Shown: positions 1 through 8,859, counted from the first letter of the stretch. The stretch: 64,000 nt of DNA from Blastocatellia bacterium (GCA_019695185.1 JAIBAN010000033.1:1-64000); one strand, 5' to 3'. Translations and numbers: made by a program. Notes: generated by a model from the sequence alone, not told the origin.

Positions 1-2
1 CT

Positions 3-104
3 CATGGGTCCCAGGCACTGGCGGCGCTCGCCACGCTCAAATTAAACCAACAGGTTCAATCCTGGTTCAAAACCGGCCAGATTCAATTCAAGCTCACCCC
101 TTGA
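3..104 (+). CDS. C-terminal fragment of an unidentified upstream protein
   Basis: This frame is open from the window edge to a TGA at 102-104 and would encode about 33 residues ending QIQFKLTP. The stop overlaps the TTG proposed as the clpA start (TTGA overlap), a common sign of translational coupling. Codon third positions look coding-like. There is too little sequence to identify the protein, and it does not resemble the first half of a ClpA N domain. It may not be a gene. Confidence 0.3.
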   Translation, partial: HGSQALAALATLKLNQQVQSWFKTGQIQFKLTP

Positions 105-2338
105 GTGCTTCCAGCCGCACAGGTCGACAGTTTTTCAAGGAAAACGTCACGCCGCTGCCGGAGGAAAAAGAACTGGCACCAGAGGAAACCCCGGCCTTTC
201 GGCGGGTGATTGAATATGCGCTCAGGCAGGCGCAAGGGTCAGGACAACCGGAAATCAACGGCGGCAACATTCTGGCTGCGATGTTCCGGGAAGAGCAATC
301 GTTTGCGGTTTTCCTGCTCAAAAAGCAAGGAGTCGCCCGACTGGATGTGCTCAAGTACCTTTCGCATGGCGTCGGCAAAATTGCTGAATCGGAACAATTG
401 ATGCCTGTCACGCCGGAAAGCACCCCGCTGGAGGATGATGAGGATTTCGACCCGTTGACCGACCCGCTCAAGGCATTTACCACCAACCTCAACGAGCGCG
501 CCGCCGAAGGCAAAATTGACCCTTTGATTGGGCGGCAGCCTGAACTTGAACGGACGATTCAGATTCTGTGCCGCCGCAAGAAAAACAATCCGGTCTATGT
601 CGGTGACCCCGGCGTCGGGAAAACCGCGATTGCCGAAGGGTTGGCCCGCAACATCCACGAAAACAACGTGCCGGATATTCTGCGCGAAGCTGAGGTGTTC
701 TTGCTGGATATGGGGTCGCTCCTGGCAGGCACCAAATATCGCGGAGAGTTTGAGCTTCGCTTCAAGGCCGTCATCAATGCCCTCAAAAAACGGCCCAGGT
801 CCATTCTGGTGATTGATGAAATTCACACGATTGTCAAAGCGGGCGCGGTCGAAGGCGGCATGATGGACGCCTCAAACATCCTCAAACCGGCTTTGGCGGC
901 AGGGGAACTGCGGTGCATTGGTTCGACGACCTATCCCGAATACAAGGCATCGTTTGAACGGGACCGGGCGTTGGGGCGACGGTTTCAGAAAATCGAAATC
1001 GGCGAGCCGACCGTGGCGGAAACCTTTCAGATTTTGCAGGGGCTCAAGAAATACTACGAAGAGCATCACGGCATCACCTATACGGAAGAAGCCCTGCACA
1101 GTGCGGCGGAGCTGGCTGCCAAACACATCAACGACCGTTGCCTGCCGGACAAAGCCATTGACGTGATTGACGAAGCCGGTGCTGCTGTCAAGCTCCTGCC
1201 GGAAAACAAGCGCCCCCAGACCATCACGGCGCACGATGTGGAAATCATCATCTCAAAGATGGCGAAAATTCCACCCAAAACGGTTTCCACCAATGACAAG
1301 GATCGCCTCCGCAACCTGGAAAAAGAATTGAAAGGTGTGATTTACGGACAGGACCATGCGGTGGAAAAACTGGTGAAGGCCATCAAGCTCTCCCGTTCGG
1401 GTTTGGGGAATCCGACCAAGCCCATTGGTTCTTTTCTGTTTTCAGGGCCAACCGGAGTCGGCAAGACCGAACTGGCCAAGCAACTGGCACGGGCGCTGGG
1501 GGTCGAGTTTCTGCGGTTCGACATGAGCGAATACATGGAGAAACACACCGTTTCGCGTCTGATTGGTGCGCCTCCGGGGTATGTCGGGTTTGACCAGGGC
1601 GGACTGTTGACGGATGCCATCAACAAAACACCCTATACGGTGCTGGTGCTTGACGAAATCGAAAAAGCCCATCCGGACCTGTTCAATATTCTGCTTCAGG
1701 TGATGGACCACGCCACCCTGACCGACAACAACGGGAAGAAAGCCGACTTCCGCAATGTCATCCTGATTTTGACGACCAACGCCGGCGCGCGGGAAATGAC
1801 TTCGGAAACCATTGGTTTTTCGGAGAACGCTTCCACCAAAAACAAAAGCCGGGAAGCCATCGAAAAGACCTTCAGTCCGGAATTCCGCAACCGGCTTGAT
1901 GCCTGGATTGTGTTTGAACAACTCGGTTTCGCCATCATCGAGCAGGTGGTGGACAAATTTATCCGCGAATTGGGCGACCAACTGACGGAAAAGCAGGTCA
2001 CGCTCAAACTGCGTCCGGCGGCCCGGCACTGGCTGGCCGAAAAAGGCTATGACAAGCTCTTTGGGGCGCGTCCGATGGCGCGGGTGATTCAGACCCATGT
2101 CAAGGAACGGCTGGCGGATGAAATCCTTTTTGGCGAACTGGAACACGGCGGCGAAGCCGTCATTGATGCAAAGAACGGGGAACTGGTTTTTACCTTCAAA
2201 CCATTGAGTGAACCGGCTCCGGCCAAAGCCAAAACCACCAAGCTGAAGCCCGAATCCCCGGCCAAAACCAAAGCCGTGCCACAAGCCAAAACCAAAGCCG
2301 TGCCAAAAGCCAAAATCAAAGCTAAGGAAAAAAATTAA
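101..2338 (+). CDS. clpA: ATP-dependent Clp protease ATP-binding subunit ClpA
   Basis: AAA+ unfoldase of 745 residues that feeds substrates to the ClpP peptidase in the cytoplasm. Two ATPase modules are visible: Walker A GDPGVGKT at 168-175 with Walker B ILVIDEIH near 235, and Walker A GPTGVGKT at 449-456 with VLVLDEIE near 514. An IGF tripeptide at 571-573 sits where ClpA and ClpX carry the ClpP-docking loop. The N domain holds only the second of the two usual Clp-N repeats (about residues 30-95). The frame is open further upstream to the window edge but has no ATG or GTG, so TTG 101 is the only visible start. The last 35 residues are a Lys/Ala/Pro-rich tail with a repeated AKTKAVP unit. The family call is secure; the N-terminus is not. 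Confidence 0.93.
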   Translation: MSASSRTGRQFFKENVTPLPEEKELAPEETPAFRRVIEYALRQAQGSGQPEINGGNILAAMFREEQSFAVFLLKKQGVARLDVLKYLSHGVGKIAESEQLMPVTPESTPLEDDEDFDPLTDPLKAFTTNLNERAAEGKIDPLIGRQPELERTIQILCRRKKNNPVYVGDPGVGKTAIAEGLARNIHENNVPDILREAEVFLLDMGSLLAGTKYRGEFELRFKAVINALKKRPRSILVIDEIHTIVKAGAVEGGMMDASNILKPALAAGELRCIGSTTYPEYKASFERDRALGRRFQKIEIGEPTVAETFQILQGLKKYYEEHHGITYTEEALHSAAELAAKHINDRCLPDKAIDVIDEAGAAVKLLPENKRPQTITAHDVEIIISKMAKIPPKTVSTNDKDRLRNLEKELKGVIYGQDHAVEKLVKAIKLSRSGLGNPTKPIGSFLFSGPTGVGKTELAKQLARALGVEFLRFDMSEYMEKHTVSRLIGAPPGYVGFDQGGLLTDAINKTPYTVLVLDEIEKAHPDLFNILLQVMDHATLTDNNGKKADFRNVILILTTNAGAREMTSETIGFSENASTKNKSREAIEKTFSPEFRNRLDAWIVFEQLGFAIIEQVVDKFIRELGDQLTEKQVTLKLRPAARHWLAEKGYDKLFGARPMARVIQTHVKERLADEILFGELEHGGEAVIDAKNGELVFTFKPLSEPAPAKAKTTKLKPESPAKTKAVPQAKTKAVPKAKIKAKEKN

Positions 2339-2378
2339 TCCAATCCCGAGCCAGGCTGTTGCGCTGCTTCGCGGCGGT

Positions 2379-2464
2379 TGACTGTAGCTGTGGGTTTCAA
2401 CCCACGGGAACAAACGGGCATGATTTCCCACCGCCCGTGGGTTGAGACCCACGACTACAGTCAA
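2379..2464. repeat. Long imperfect inverted repeat (REP-like hairpin)
   Basis: Left arm 2379-2407 and right arm 2434-2464 are near-perfect reverse complements (TTGACTGTAG, GTGGGTTTCAACCCACGGG) around a short centre. Each arm contains a smaller palindrome, GTGGGTTTCAACCCAC. A diverged copy of the right flank and arm lies inverted at 34625-34672, so this is a dispersed element, not just a local terminator. It fills most of the gap between clpA and the next gene. Confidence 0.7.
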
Positions 2465-2542
2465 TGGTCGCTGACGCGACCGAATTGACGATTCAAATGG
2501 TCAAAGGTTATTCGGTTGGTTCAGATTGAGGAGGCATTTCCT

Positions 2543-3892
2543 TTGCTGAAAAAACTTTGTTTCGCTTTTGTGTTTGGTCTTGGCCTTTTGTTGTTTGGCT
2601 GCGTTCCCAGTGTTGAACATCCACCCTCTGGAGTAAAACCCGACTGGATCCTTTCATACACAGAGGTTGTCGCGCTGAAAACTGAAAACCTGTTGCTGGT
2701 TTCTTCTGATTCTGTGCCCAAAATCATGGCGCTCGATGGGGAAACCCGCCAGGAGCGCTGGCGCTTTGAGTTTCCTTCCACGCATAAACTTCAGATGGTA
2801 CGGCAGCAGGATGGCCTGGTGCTGGTGTCGGCTTCCACGCAACAGGGAGAAGCCTATACGTTGACCTGTTGCGGGCTGGAACCCAGGACCGGGCGCGAAT
2901 TGTGGCGGGTTGCTTCGTGCTGCACCCAGCCTTTGCTCAAGCAAGGTGTCGTCATCGGTCAGTTTGGAACGCAGGAGAGCGGGTTCGATTATACGGCGGT
3001 GCGGACGCAGGACGGGAAACAGCTTTATCAATTTTCAACCAAACCTGCCGCCTGGGCGGCCCGGCATCCCGGCACAACCATTGAAAAACCCTGGTTTACC
3101 GACAATGGAACGGCGGTGGTGGTTTCCCGCACGGAAAAAGGAGCCTATTCGCTGTTTGTGTTTGATTCCCGGACGGCATCCGAACGGGAAGTCCCGCTTG
3201 CAGTCAAAAGTACCAGATTTGACCACTTTTTGGTGAGTGAGACGACCTATTTTCATATCGGGGAGGTCGGAAACAAGGATGAACCCCAGGGGCTGATTCA
3301 GGCTTTCGACCTGCAAACCGGCCAGCAAAAATGGCAGTTCAACCACAAGACTGCTTTTGATTTGCCAATTGGTGTCTGGCCGGAGGCATTTCTGGTCAAA
3401 GATTACAAAGGGATGACTCTGGCACTGGACCCGACGACGGGTGCTATTAAATGGCAAGCCGATTCCAAGTGGGGCAGCAACTGGGATTTGGCTGATGTAT
3501 GCCAGGTTGGGAATCAGGCCCTGTTGTTTCATGGTCTGGCGGATAAACTGGAATGCCTGGACCTTGTAACTGGAAAACAACTATGGGCAACCAAAGTTGA
3601 AAAGACAGGCTCTGCCACCGCCATGAAAGTGCGGGATGAAATTGTCTATGTGTTGACCGAAGTCACCGCTCAGAAAAAATTCGCCCCGGACAGTTTTGCT
3701 CATGTCGAATCAAATCTGCTTACCTTTGACCTGAAGACCGGAGCCTTCATCTGGCGTTACAGTTGTGACACCATCCGCGATTTTGAATTGTTCCGGAACT
3801 GGGTGCTGGTTGCTACCGGAAGTCAGGTGCTGGCTTTGCCCCAACCACAGCCAGGTGCTGGAGGTTTTGCCACCGGGAGTCACACTTCCTAA
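2543..3892 (+). CDS. PQQ-like beta-propeller lipoprotein
   Basis: About 449 residues. The TTG at 2543 is chosen because GAGGAGG (2528-2534) lies 8 bases upstream; it starts a typical lipoprotein signal, MLKKLC then a hydrophobic stretch ending LLLFGC, so Cys is the likely lipidation site. The mature part has repeated blades of the form LDxxTGxxxWxx (GRELWR, GQQKWQ, GAIKWQ, GKQLWA, GAFIWR), the signature of PQQ-enzyme/BamB-like eight-bladed propellers. No catalytic residues for PQQ binding are evident, so a BamB-like scaffolding or ligand-binding role is possible. It could be outer-membrane anchored and face the periplasm. The function is not known. Confidence 0.75.
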   Translation: MLKKLCFAFVFGLGLLLFGCVPSVEHPPSGVKPDWILSYTEVVALKTENLLLVSSDSVPKIMALDGETRQERWRFEFPSTHKLQMVRQQDGLVLVSASTQQGEAYTLTCCGLEPRTGRELWRVASCCTQPLLKQGVVIGQFGTQESGFDYTAVRTQDGKQLYQFSTKPAAWAARHPGTTIEKPWFTDNGTAVVVSRTEKGAYSLFVFDSRTASEREVPLAVKSTRFDHFLVSETTYFHIGEVGNKDEPQGLIQAFDLQTGQQKWQFNHKTAFDLPIGVWPEAFLVKDYKGMTLALDPTTGAIKWQADSKWGSNWDLADVCQVGNQALLFHGLADKLECLDLVTGKQLWATKVEKTGSATAMKVRDEIVYVLTEVTAQKKFAPDSFAHVESNLLTFDLKTGAFIWRYSCDTIRDFELFRNWVLVATGSQVLALPQPQPGAGGFATGSHTS

Positions 3893-4017
3893 AAAAACGA
3901 ATGGCAGAGAACCGGGCCAAGTGGCATACTTGCATGCACATCAAAAATTACAAATTTCTGTTCAACCTGTCCGACAGGAAGGTTATTTCTGTCCAAACGG
4001 GTTGATTTCAGGTGAAA

Positions 4018-4281
4018 ATGAGCGAACCGTCAGCCGCAGCCGTCCCCACGTTTGAACAATCTTTGGAGGAACTGGAAGCCGTCGTCCGGCAGCTTGAATC
4101 CGGAGACGTTCCCCTTGACCAGGCCCTGGAGCTTTTTGAGCGCGGGGTCAAACTTTCCCGTTCCTGCCGCGAACGATTGGATACCGCCGAACGGCGGATC
4201 GAAATTTTGTTAAAAGGTCCGGACGGCTCCCGCACGGCTGTGCCGTTTGCTGATTCCGATTCCAATGATGAGGACGAATAA
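4018..4281 (+). CDS. xseB: Exodeoxyribonuclease VII small subunit
   Basis: 87 residues with the XseB core: FEQSLEELEAVVRQLESGD, then PLDQALELFERGVKLSRSC and an EILL segment, forming the two-helix hairpin that binds XseA. ExoVII degrades single-stranded DNA from both ends into acid-soluble oligonucleotides. ATG 4018 is preferred to GTG 4012, though the AGGTGA upstream is very close to either start. The large subunit xseA is not in the window. It sits upstream of the FHA gene and ispA; xseB next to ispA is a common bacterial arrangement. The acidic tail (DSDSNDEDE) is slightly longer than usual. Confidence 0.92.
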   Translation: MSEPSAAAVPTFEQSLEELEAVVRQLESGDVPLDQALELFERGVKLSRSCRERLDTAERRIEILLKGPDGSRTAVPFADSDSNDEDE

Positions 4282-4286
4282 GGGTC

Positions 4287-5258
4287 GTGGATTTGGTCGA
4301 AGTCACCATCACCCATCTTTCCGGACGGCGCGCCGGGGAAAGTGTGTCCTGTCGCACCTGGCCTGCCTCAATTGGCCGGGCACCGTCAAACACGGTCCAA
4401 CTGGGAACCCATGACACCAGGGCATCGGCCCGCCATGCCGAATTGCAGTACGACGGCAAAGACCTCTACATCCAGGATTCCAACAGTACCAATGGCACCT
4501 ATGTGCGCGGGCGACGGGTGACCCGCGAGAAACTCTTCAGCGGTGACGTGGTTGAATTTGGGGTGGGTGGCCCGCAGTTGCGGTTTGATTTTATTGTGCG
4601 GGTCAGTCAGCCGCCGCCGGTTCAACCAAAGGCAGTTGCGGCTCCGGTGGTGGCCGCACCCCAGGTCCCTTCAGCTCCGGCCCCAGCCCCGGCCCCGGCG
4701 GCGGTTCTTCCGGAACCCAATCCGGTGGCCCTGCCTTCTGCCCACGCCGGGACCCCCATTCTGGCCAAGTATCCGGCTGCCCCGGTGTCGGCGGCAGCGC
4801 CACTGGAAGATTTCGTCGGAAATGCACCTTCGGAAACCTCACATCTGGGGACACGTGAATTCCCGCTGCAACAACGCAATCGGTTTGTACTGCTCGTCAT
4901 CGGGCTGCTGCTGGTACTGACCGGAATTGGTTTGGCTGTTGCCCAAATGCTGGTGTGGGTCCTGCCGGTAATTTTTATCGGCTTGTTTCTGATGTTCACC
5001 GGCTGGAGCTTTTCCAGGGTCAATATCACAATTACCGCTCATGGAATCGAATATCAGGGAGTCTGGCGGCAAATCTCGATTCCCTGGAGTGATGTCACGT
5101 CGTTGCAGGCCGAAAAAAGCAAAACACGCGTGCTGACACATTTGGTCTACACGGTGAAAAGCCCGAAACACACCATTACGTTTTCCGCCAATGGCTTTGC
5201 CGGAGGTCTGGAACTGGCTCAGTTGCTGGCCCGCCGGGCCGGGCGAAAATGGGAATAA
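4287..5258 (+). CDS. FHA-domain membrane protein
   Basis: 323 residues. Residues about 10-105 form an FHA phosphothreonine-binding domain with the diagnostic set GR (IGRAPSN), SARH and NSTNGTYV. A Pro/Ala-rich linker follows (about 115-150), then two adjacent hydrophobic segments (about 195-245), and a C-terminal region (ITITAHGIEYQG to the end) that resembles a small PH-like domain. The FHA part is therefore probably cytoplasmic and anchored to the inner membrane, reading out Ser/Thr kinase signalling. GTG 4287 starts 5 bases after the xseB stop, so the two are likely co-transcribed. The specific partner is unknown. Confidence 0.75.
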   Translation: MDLVEVTITHLSGRRAGESVSCRTWPASIGRAPSNTVQLGTHDTRASARHAELQYDGKDLYIQDSNSTNGTYVRGRRVTREKLFSGDVVEFGVGGPQLRFDFIVRVSQPPPVQPKAVAAPVVAAPQVPSAPAPAPAPAAVLPEPNPVALPSAHAGTPILAKYPAAPVSAAAPLEDFVGNAPSETSHLGTREFPLQQRNRFVLLVIGLLLVLTGIGLAVAQMLVWVLPVIFIGLFLMFTGWSFSRVNITITAHGIEYQGVWRQISIPWSDVTSLQAEKSKTRVLTHLVYTVKSPKHTITFSANGFAGGLELAQLLARRAGRKWE

Positions 5259-5400
5259 GAACATTTGGCGATTTTCCATCCGCGATTGTCAGTTCCACGA
5301 TTTCGCTCAGGCGGATGGATATTTCCTCGCACATCCTTGAATTCATAAGTTTCAAGATGGACATGACACTGTAAAAAATGATAATTCCGCTTCTTGAAAG

Positions 5401-5544
5401 GACTGAGGACTGAGGACTGAGGACTGAGGGCCAAAATCAGGACTGATGATTAAGGGTCGTTTTCTGTTTCTCAGCAGGATTTTAATCCACTGAGTTCTCA
5501 TCTCTGGTTAAATTGCTCAGTCCTCAGTCCTCAGTCCTCAGTCC
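5401..5544. repeat. Paired inverted GACTGAG heptamer arrays
   Basis: Four GACTGAG units at 5401-5428 and their reverse complement (CTCAGTC, four units) at 5516-5544, separated by about 87 bases of non-repetitive sequence. The right array ends 18 bases before the ispA ATG. The rest of the roughly 300-base gap (5259-5400) holds no gene that I can see. Confidence 0.9.
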
Positions 5545-5562
5545 ATATCACTCACTATCTTT

Positions 5563-6474
5563 ATGTTTACCCCTGTTATGACGTTTTCACTGAAACAATA
5601 TTTCGCCACCCGTTCAGAAGAAATCAACGCCTGTTTGGACCGCCTGCTGCCAACGGTTGGAACCCCTCCGTCTCTTTTGCATGAAGCCATGCGCTACAGC
5701 CTGTTTGCCGGAGGCAAGCGTCTGCGCCCGATTTTGGTGCTGGCTGCCGGAGAAGCCCTGGAAGGGAATCGGGAGTACCTGCTGCCCGTCGGGTGTGCAT
5801 TTGAAATGCTGCATACCTATTCGCTCATCCATGACGATTTGCCTGCCATGGACAACGACGATTTACGGCGCGGCATGCCCACCTGCCATAGAAAATTTGG
5901 TGATGCCGTGGCGATTCTGGCCGGTGATGCGCTGTTGACCCGCGCGTTTCAGGTTCTGGCTGAACTTGAGGTTCCGCCCGTTTTGCTCGAACGAAAAGTG
6001 CAGGTCATCGTGGAACTGGCCCAGGGCGGCGGCACGGTTGAAGGGATGATTGGCGGCCAGATGGCCGACATCGCCGCCGAAGGCAAGGCCGTTGATGCGG
6101 AAACGCTGGCCTATATTCACCGGTCGAAAACCGGGGCCTTGATTCGGGCTGCGGTGGTGTCTGGCGGGTTGATGGCCGGAGCCAGCGAAGCGGAAATTGC
6201 CACCTTGCGCCGTTATGCCGAGTGTATCGGATTGGCGTTTCAGATTGCCGATGACATTTTGGATGTAACTTCCACGGCTGAGGCGTTGGGAAAAACACCC
6301 GGCAAGGATGTTGCCGCCGGGAAAGCCACTTATCCGGCGCTTTTCGGGTTGGAGGCTTCACGTGTCAAAGCCCAGGCATTGGTTGATGAAGCAGTTGCCC
6401 TGGTGGAACCGCTCGGACGCCAGAAGGAAATATTGGTTGCCCTGGCCCGTTTTATCGTCGAACGACCTTCATAA
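5563..6474 (+). CDS. ispA: Polyprenyl (farnesyl/geranylgeranyl) diphosphate synthase
   Basis: 303 residues of the trans-isoprenyl diphosphate synthase family, which condenses isopentenyl diphosphate onto allylic diphosphates. Visible landmarks are GGKRLRP, the first aspartate-rich motif HDDLPAMDND at about 90-99, GDALLTRAF, the SKTGALI segment, and the second aspartate-rich motif FQIADDILD ending at 234, followed by GKTPGKD. The residues before the first motif (MLHTYSLI) fit a short-chain, FPP-type enzyme but do not prove product length. ATG 5563 is used; ATG 5578 is an alternative. Neither has a clear Shine-Dalgarno, because the upstream region is a heptamer array. Confidence 0.92.
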   Translation: MFTPVMTFSLKQYFATRSEEINACLDRLLPTVGTPPSLLHEAMRYSLFAGGKRLRPILVLAAGEALEGNREYLLPVGCAFEMLHTYSLIHDDLPAMDNDDLRRGMPTCHRKFGDAVAILAGDALLTRAFQVLAELEVPPVLLERKVQVIVELAQGGGTVEGMIGGQMADIAAEGKAVDAETLAYIHRSKTGALIRAAVVSGGLMAGASEAEIATLRRYAECIGLAFQIADDILDVTSTAEALGKTPGKDVAAGKATYPALFGLEASRVKAQALVDEAVALVEPLGRQKEILVALARFIVERPS

Positions 6475-6509
6475 CCCGAACCAGGGTGACGCAGGCGTTT
6501 TTTGGTAAA

Positions 6510-6549
6510 TGGCACATGGTTGGAAGCGGCTCTTGCTTACCATGTGCCA
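6510..6549. repeat. Inverted repeat TGGCACATGGT / ACCATGTGCCA
   Basis: Perfect 11-base arms at 6510-6520 and 6539-6549 around an 18-base loop, in the leader of the TPR-thioredoxin gene. Similar TGTGCCA / ACCATGTGCCA words recur at about 60278-60298. It could be an RNA hairpin or a dispersed palindromic element. Confidence 0.6.
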
Positions 6550-6587
6550 GACACCTTTCACTGTACTCTTTTAGAAAGGGAGCCCGA

Positions 6588-8753
6588 ATGAAACGATCAC
6601 GACTCACCCTGATTCTGTGGGGAGTGGCGTTGGTCGGTGCCTTTGGTGGGAACATCCCCATCTCTGCACAGACTCCGAAAAACCCACCGCCTCGGATTGT
6701 CATCAAAAATCCTCTTCCAACAGAAACCAAACTGCTCATCCAACAGGTGGATGAACTGATTAACCAAGGAAAACTGGATGAAGCTGTTGCCGTGGCCCGC
6801 AAGGCGCGCGAGGTATCGTCCAACGCCCTGCCGGCCCATTTGATCTATGTCCGGGCTCGCATGGTCCAAAGTTCTGACCCGGTTGCACTGGTCGAAGAAT
6901 ATCGTGCCAAAATGATGGCCGAGCCGGAAAACCCACTGTATCCATTGGTATTGGTGCAGGGAGCTTTTCTGGCGATTGTAGTTAAGGAAGAAGAACGGTC
7001 CCGTCTGCTGCAAAAAGCGGCTGACCTGGCTCCGGACTGGTCCTGGGGGCAATTTGCAGCCGGACAGTTGCTGGAAGCCAAAGGTGATAAACCGGCAGCC
7101 CTGGCGGCTTATCGCAAGGCACTTGAACTGGAGCCGGAGAATTCCGCACTGGTCGAGCGTCTTTCCTGGTTTCTGCTGGCCGGAAAACAGTTTGACCAGG
7201 TCATCAGCCTGAATCAAAAACTGGTGCAAGGGGATCCGGCGCTGTATTCGGCCTACACCCAGATGTGGCGGGCACAGTTGGGAAAAGCCGCCAATGCACC
7301 AGAAACAGTCCAACAGGTTGAAAAAGAATTGGAGGCGCTGATTGCCCGTGCGGACCGGTCTCCTGCATTTTTACAATTTGCCGCCAATTCTTATCGAAAC
7401 CTGCTCAAACGCGGGGATAAGGCCAAACCTTTTGATGAGGAACTGAAAAGCAAATATCCCGATTGGGGGAAATACAGCGGGTTTGCCTATACGGCAGCCC
7501 CCAATCTCACCGGGCTGATGCGTCGCTATATTCTGGCCGGGCAGCGAAACGTGGCCTTTCGGCAGATTGCCGAAGCCGCCAAAATACCGGACCTTGCGCC
7601 CCGGATAGCTGCTCTTGAGGCATTGGACAAAGAGCCGCTGGATGACGAATTACGGCTGTACTGGGCGGAACAACTGGCAAACGCCTATGCCCAGGCCAAG
7701 GACATTGCCAAACTGGAACTGCTGGCACCAAAGATTGTGAAACTGGACCCGGAAGATATCGGGGTCTATGAACTGGTGGCCCGGACGATGCTGGAGCACA
7801 AGAGCGATGCCCGGCGGGTGCTCAAATATGCTGAAATGCTGACGGCGGCAACCACGTCTTTCAGCCCGGCCAAACGACCGAAAAGTTACGACGAAGCGTC
7901 CTGGAACGAGGATTTCGGCGCAGCCGAACAGCGGGAGGCCTTTGACCAGCGCCGGGGAAATTACCTCTATGTGCTAGGTCAGGTCCAGGCGGAACTGGGC
8001 AACCTTCCAAAGGCTGAAACCACCCTGCGGGAAGCGATTGCCGCCAATTCCTCGGTCGCTGCCAGATTCCAACTGGGAGAGACGCTGGAAAAACTTGGTA
8101 AACCAACGGAAGCTGCGCAAGCTTACGCCGATGTCATAGCCGAAACTGGCGGGGTTCCTGCCAATACCTCTCTGGCAAATCTGGCCGGAAACCTCAATCT
8201 GGGCGGGAAAGCTGCGCTGGCTTTGCAGGGGCTTGAAAAGAAAAACCCGAAAATCAATGGCCAGTCGTTAATGACGGCGGCCCTGGCCGCCAAAAAGGAA
8301 CGCATCCGGGTTGGCCTGCGCAAAAAATTCATCACCGAAGAACCCAAAGACTTCGAGGTGGCCAATCTGGCCGGGACCAAAGTCAAACTTTCCTCGCTCC
8401 GGGGAAAAGTGGTCCTCATGAATTTTTGGGCCAGTTGGTGAGGGCCCTGTCGTGCGGAGTTTCCGCACCTCGTCGCCCTCTATGATAAGTTCAAATCCCA
8501 AAACGTCGAGTTTCTGTCCATCAACGTTGAAGAAGACCAGGACGCCGCCCGTGCTTTTGTAGAAAAACAGAAGCCCGGATTTCCCGTGTTTTTGGCCCAA
8601 ACGGTAGGCCAACAATATGAAGTCCGAGGCATTCCCCACACGGTCTTTTTTGGCCGGGACGGCAAACTGCGCTTCCGCGAAATCGGGTTTGACCCCCGGG
8701 ACGGGGAAGAACAGTTCACCATCATCCTGGAGGAACTGCTCAAGGATAAATAA
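6588..8753 (+). CDS. TPR-thioredoxin fold protein, probable selenoprotein (in-frame TGA at 8439-8441)
   Basis: ATG 6588 follows a good AAAGGGAG and starts a Sec-type signal peptide (MKRSRLTLILWGVALV...). About 560 residues of TPR-like helical repeats follow, then a TlpA/AhpC-like thioredoxin domain beginning near DFEVANLAGTKVKLSSLR. At 8439 the frame reads N-F-W-A-S-W-TGA-G-P-C-R-A-E-F-P-H. The TGA replaces the first cysteine of the expected WCGPC motif, at residue 618. Reading through gives a complete thioredoxin fold, including the cis-Pro loop GIPHTVFFG, to TAA 8751-8753 (721 residues). A bacterial-type SECIS hairpin lies just after the TGA. Selenocysteine insertion is the best reading; a nonsense mutation or base-call error is the alternative. 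It is likely a periplasmic redox protein. Confidence 0.85.
8440..8480 (+). promoter_or_regulatory. SECIS-like hairpin for selenocysteine insertion
   Basis: Apical stem GTGCGGA (8452-8458) / TCCGCAC (8462-8468) with loop GTT, or a six-pair stem with loop AGTTT. A lower stem GAGGGC (8440-8445) / GCCCTC (8475-8480) is joined by a symmetric six-base internal loop. The loop starts 17 bases after the TGA and carries G at its first position. This fits the bacterial SECIS rules as I know them (apical loop 16-37 nt from the UGA, G in the first two loop positions). SelB binding is inferred. Confidence 0.7.
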
Positions 8754-8784
8754 GGTATTTCCCATTTGGACAAAGGCACAAAAC

Positions 8785-8820
8785 GAAAGCCCGCCAGTTT
8801 CCCGGCGGGCTTTCATTTTT
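8785..8820. terminator. Rho-independent terminator between convergent genes
   Basis: GAAAGCCCGCC (8785-8795) pairs perfectly with GGCGGGCTTTC (8804-8814) around an eight-base loop, followed by ATTTTT on the plus strand. The minus strand has GTTTTG after the stem. It lies between the selenoprotein stop (8753) and the minus-strand lolA-like stop (8860) and probably ends both transcripts. Confidence 0.85.
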
Positions 8821-8859
8821 GACTTTATCCAATCACAGACGGGCAATTACAGATACTGC

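Noticed and set aside
1442-2464. 340-residue open frame on the minus strand rich in Gly/Phe
   Set aside because: Antisense to the clpA second ATPase module and the repeated Lys/Ala tail; the apparent GFGF repeats are the complement of the AKTKA codons.
3910-3945. Sigma-54 promoter (TGGCAT...TTGCA) before xseB
   Set aside because: The spacing between the GG and GC elements is several bases too short.
5401-5544. CRISPR-like array
   Set aside because: Units are 7-9 bp, contiguous and without spacers, and arrays occur as inverted pairs; no cas genes are present.
8439-8441. TGA as a true stop making a truncated 617-residue protein
   Set aside because: The downstream frame encodes the remaining thioredoxin fold with no further disruption, a hairpin of the right form follows, and the TGA replaces exactly the redox cysteine.
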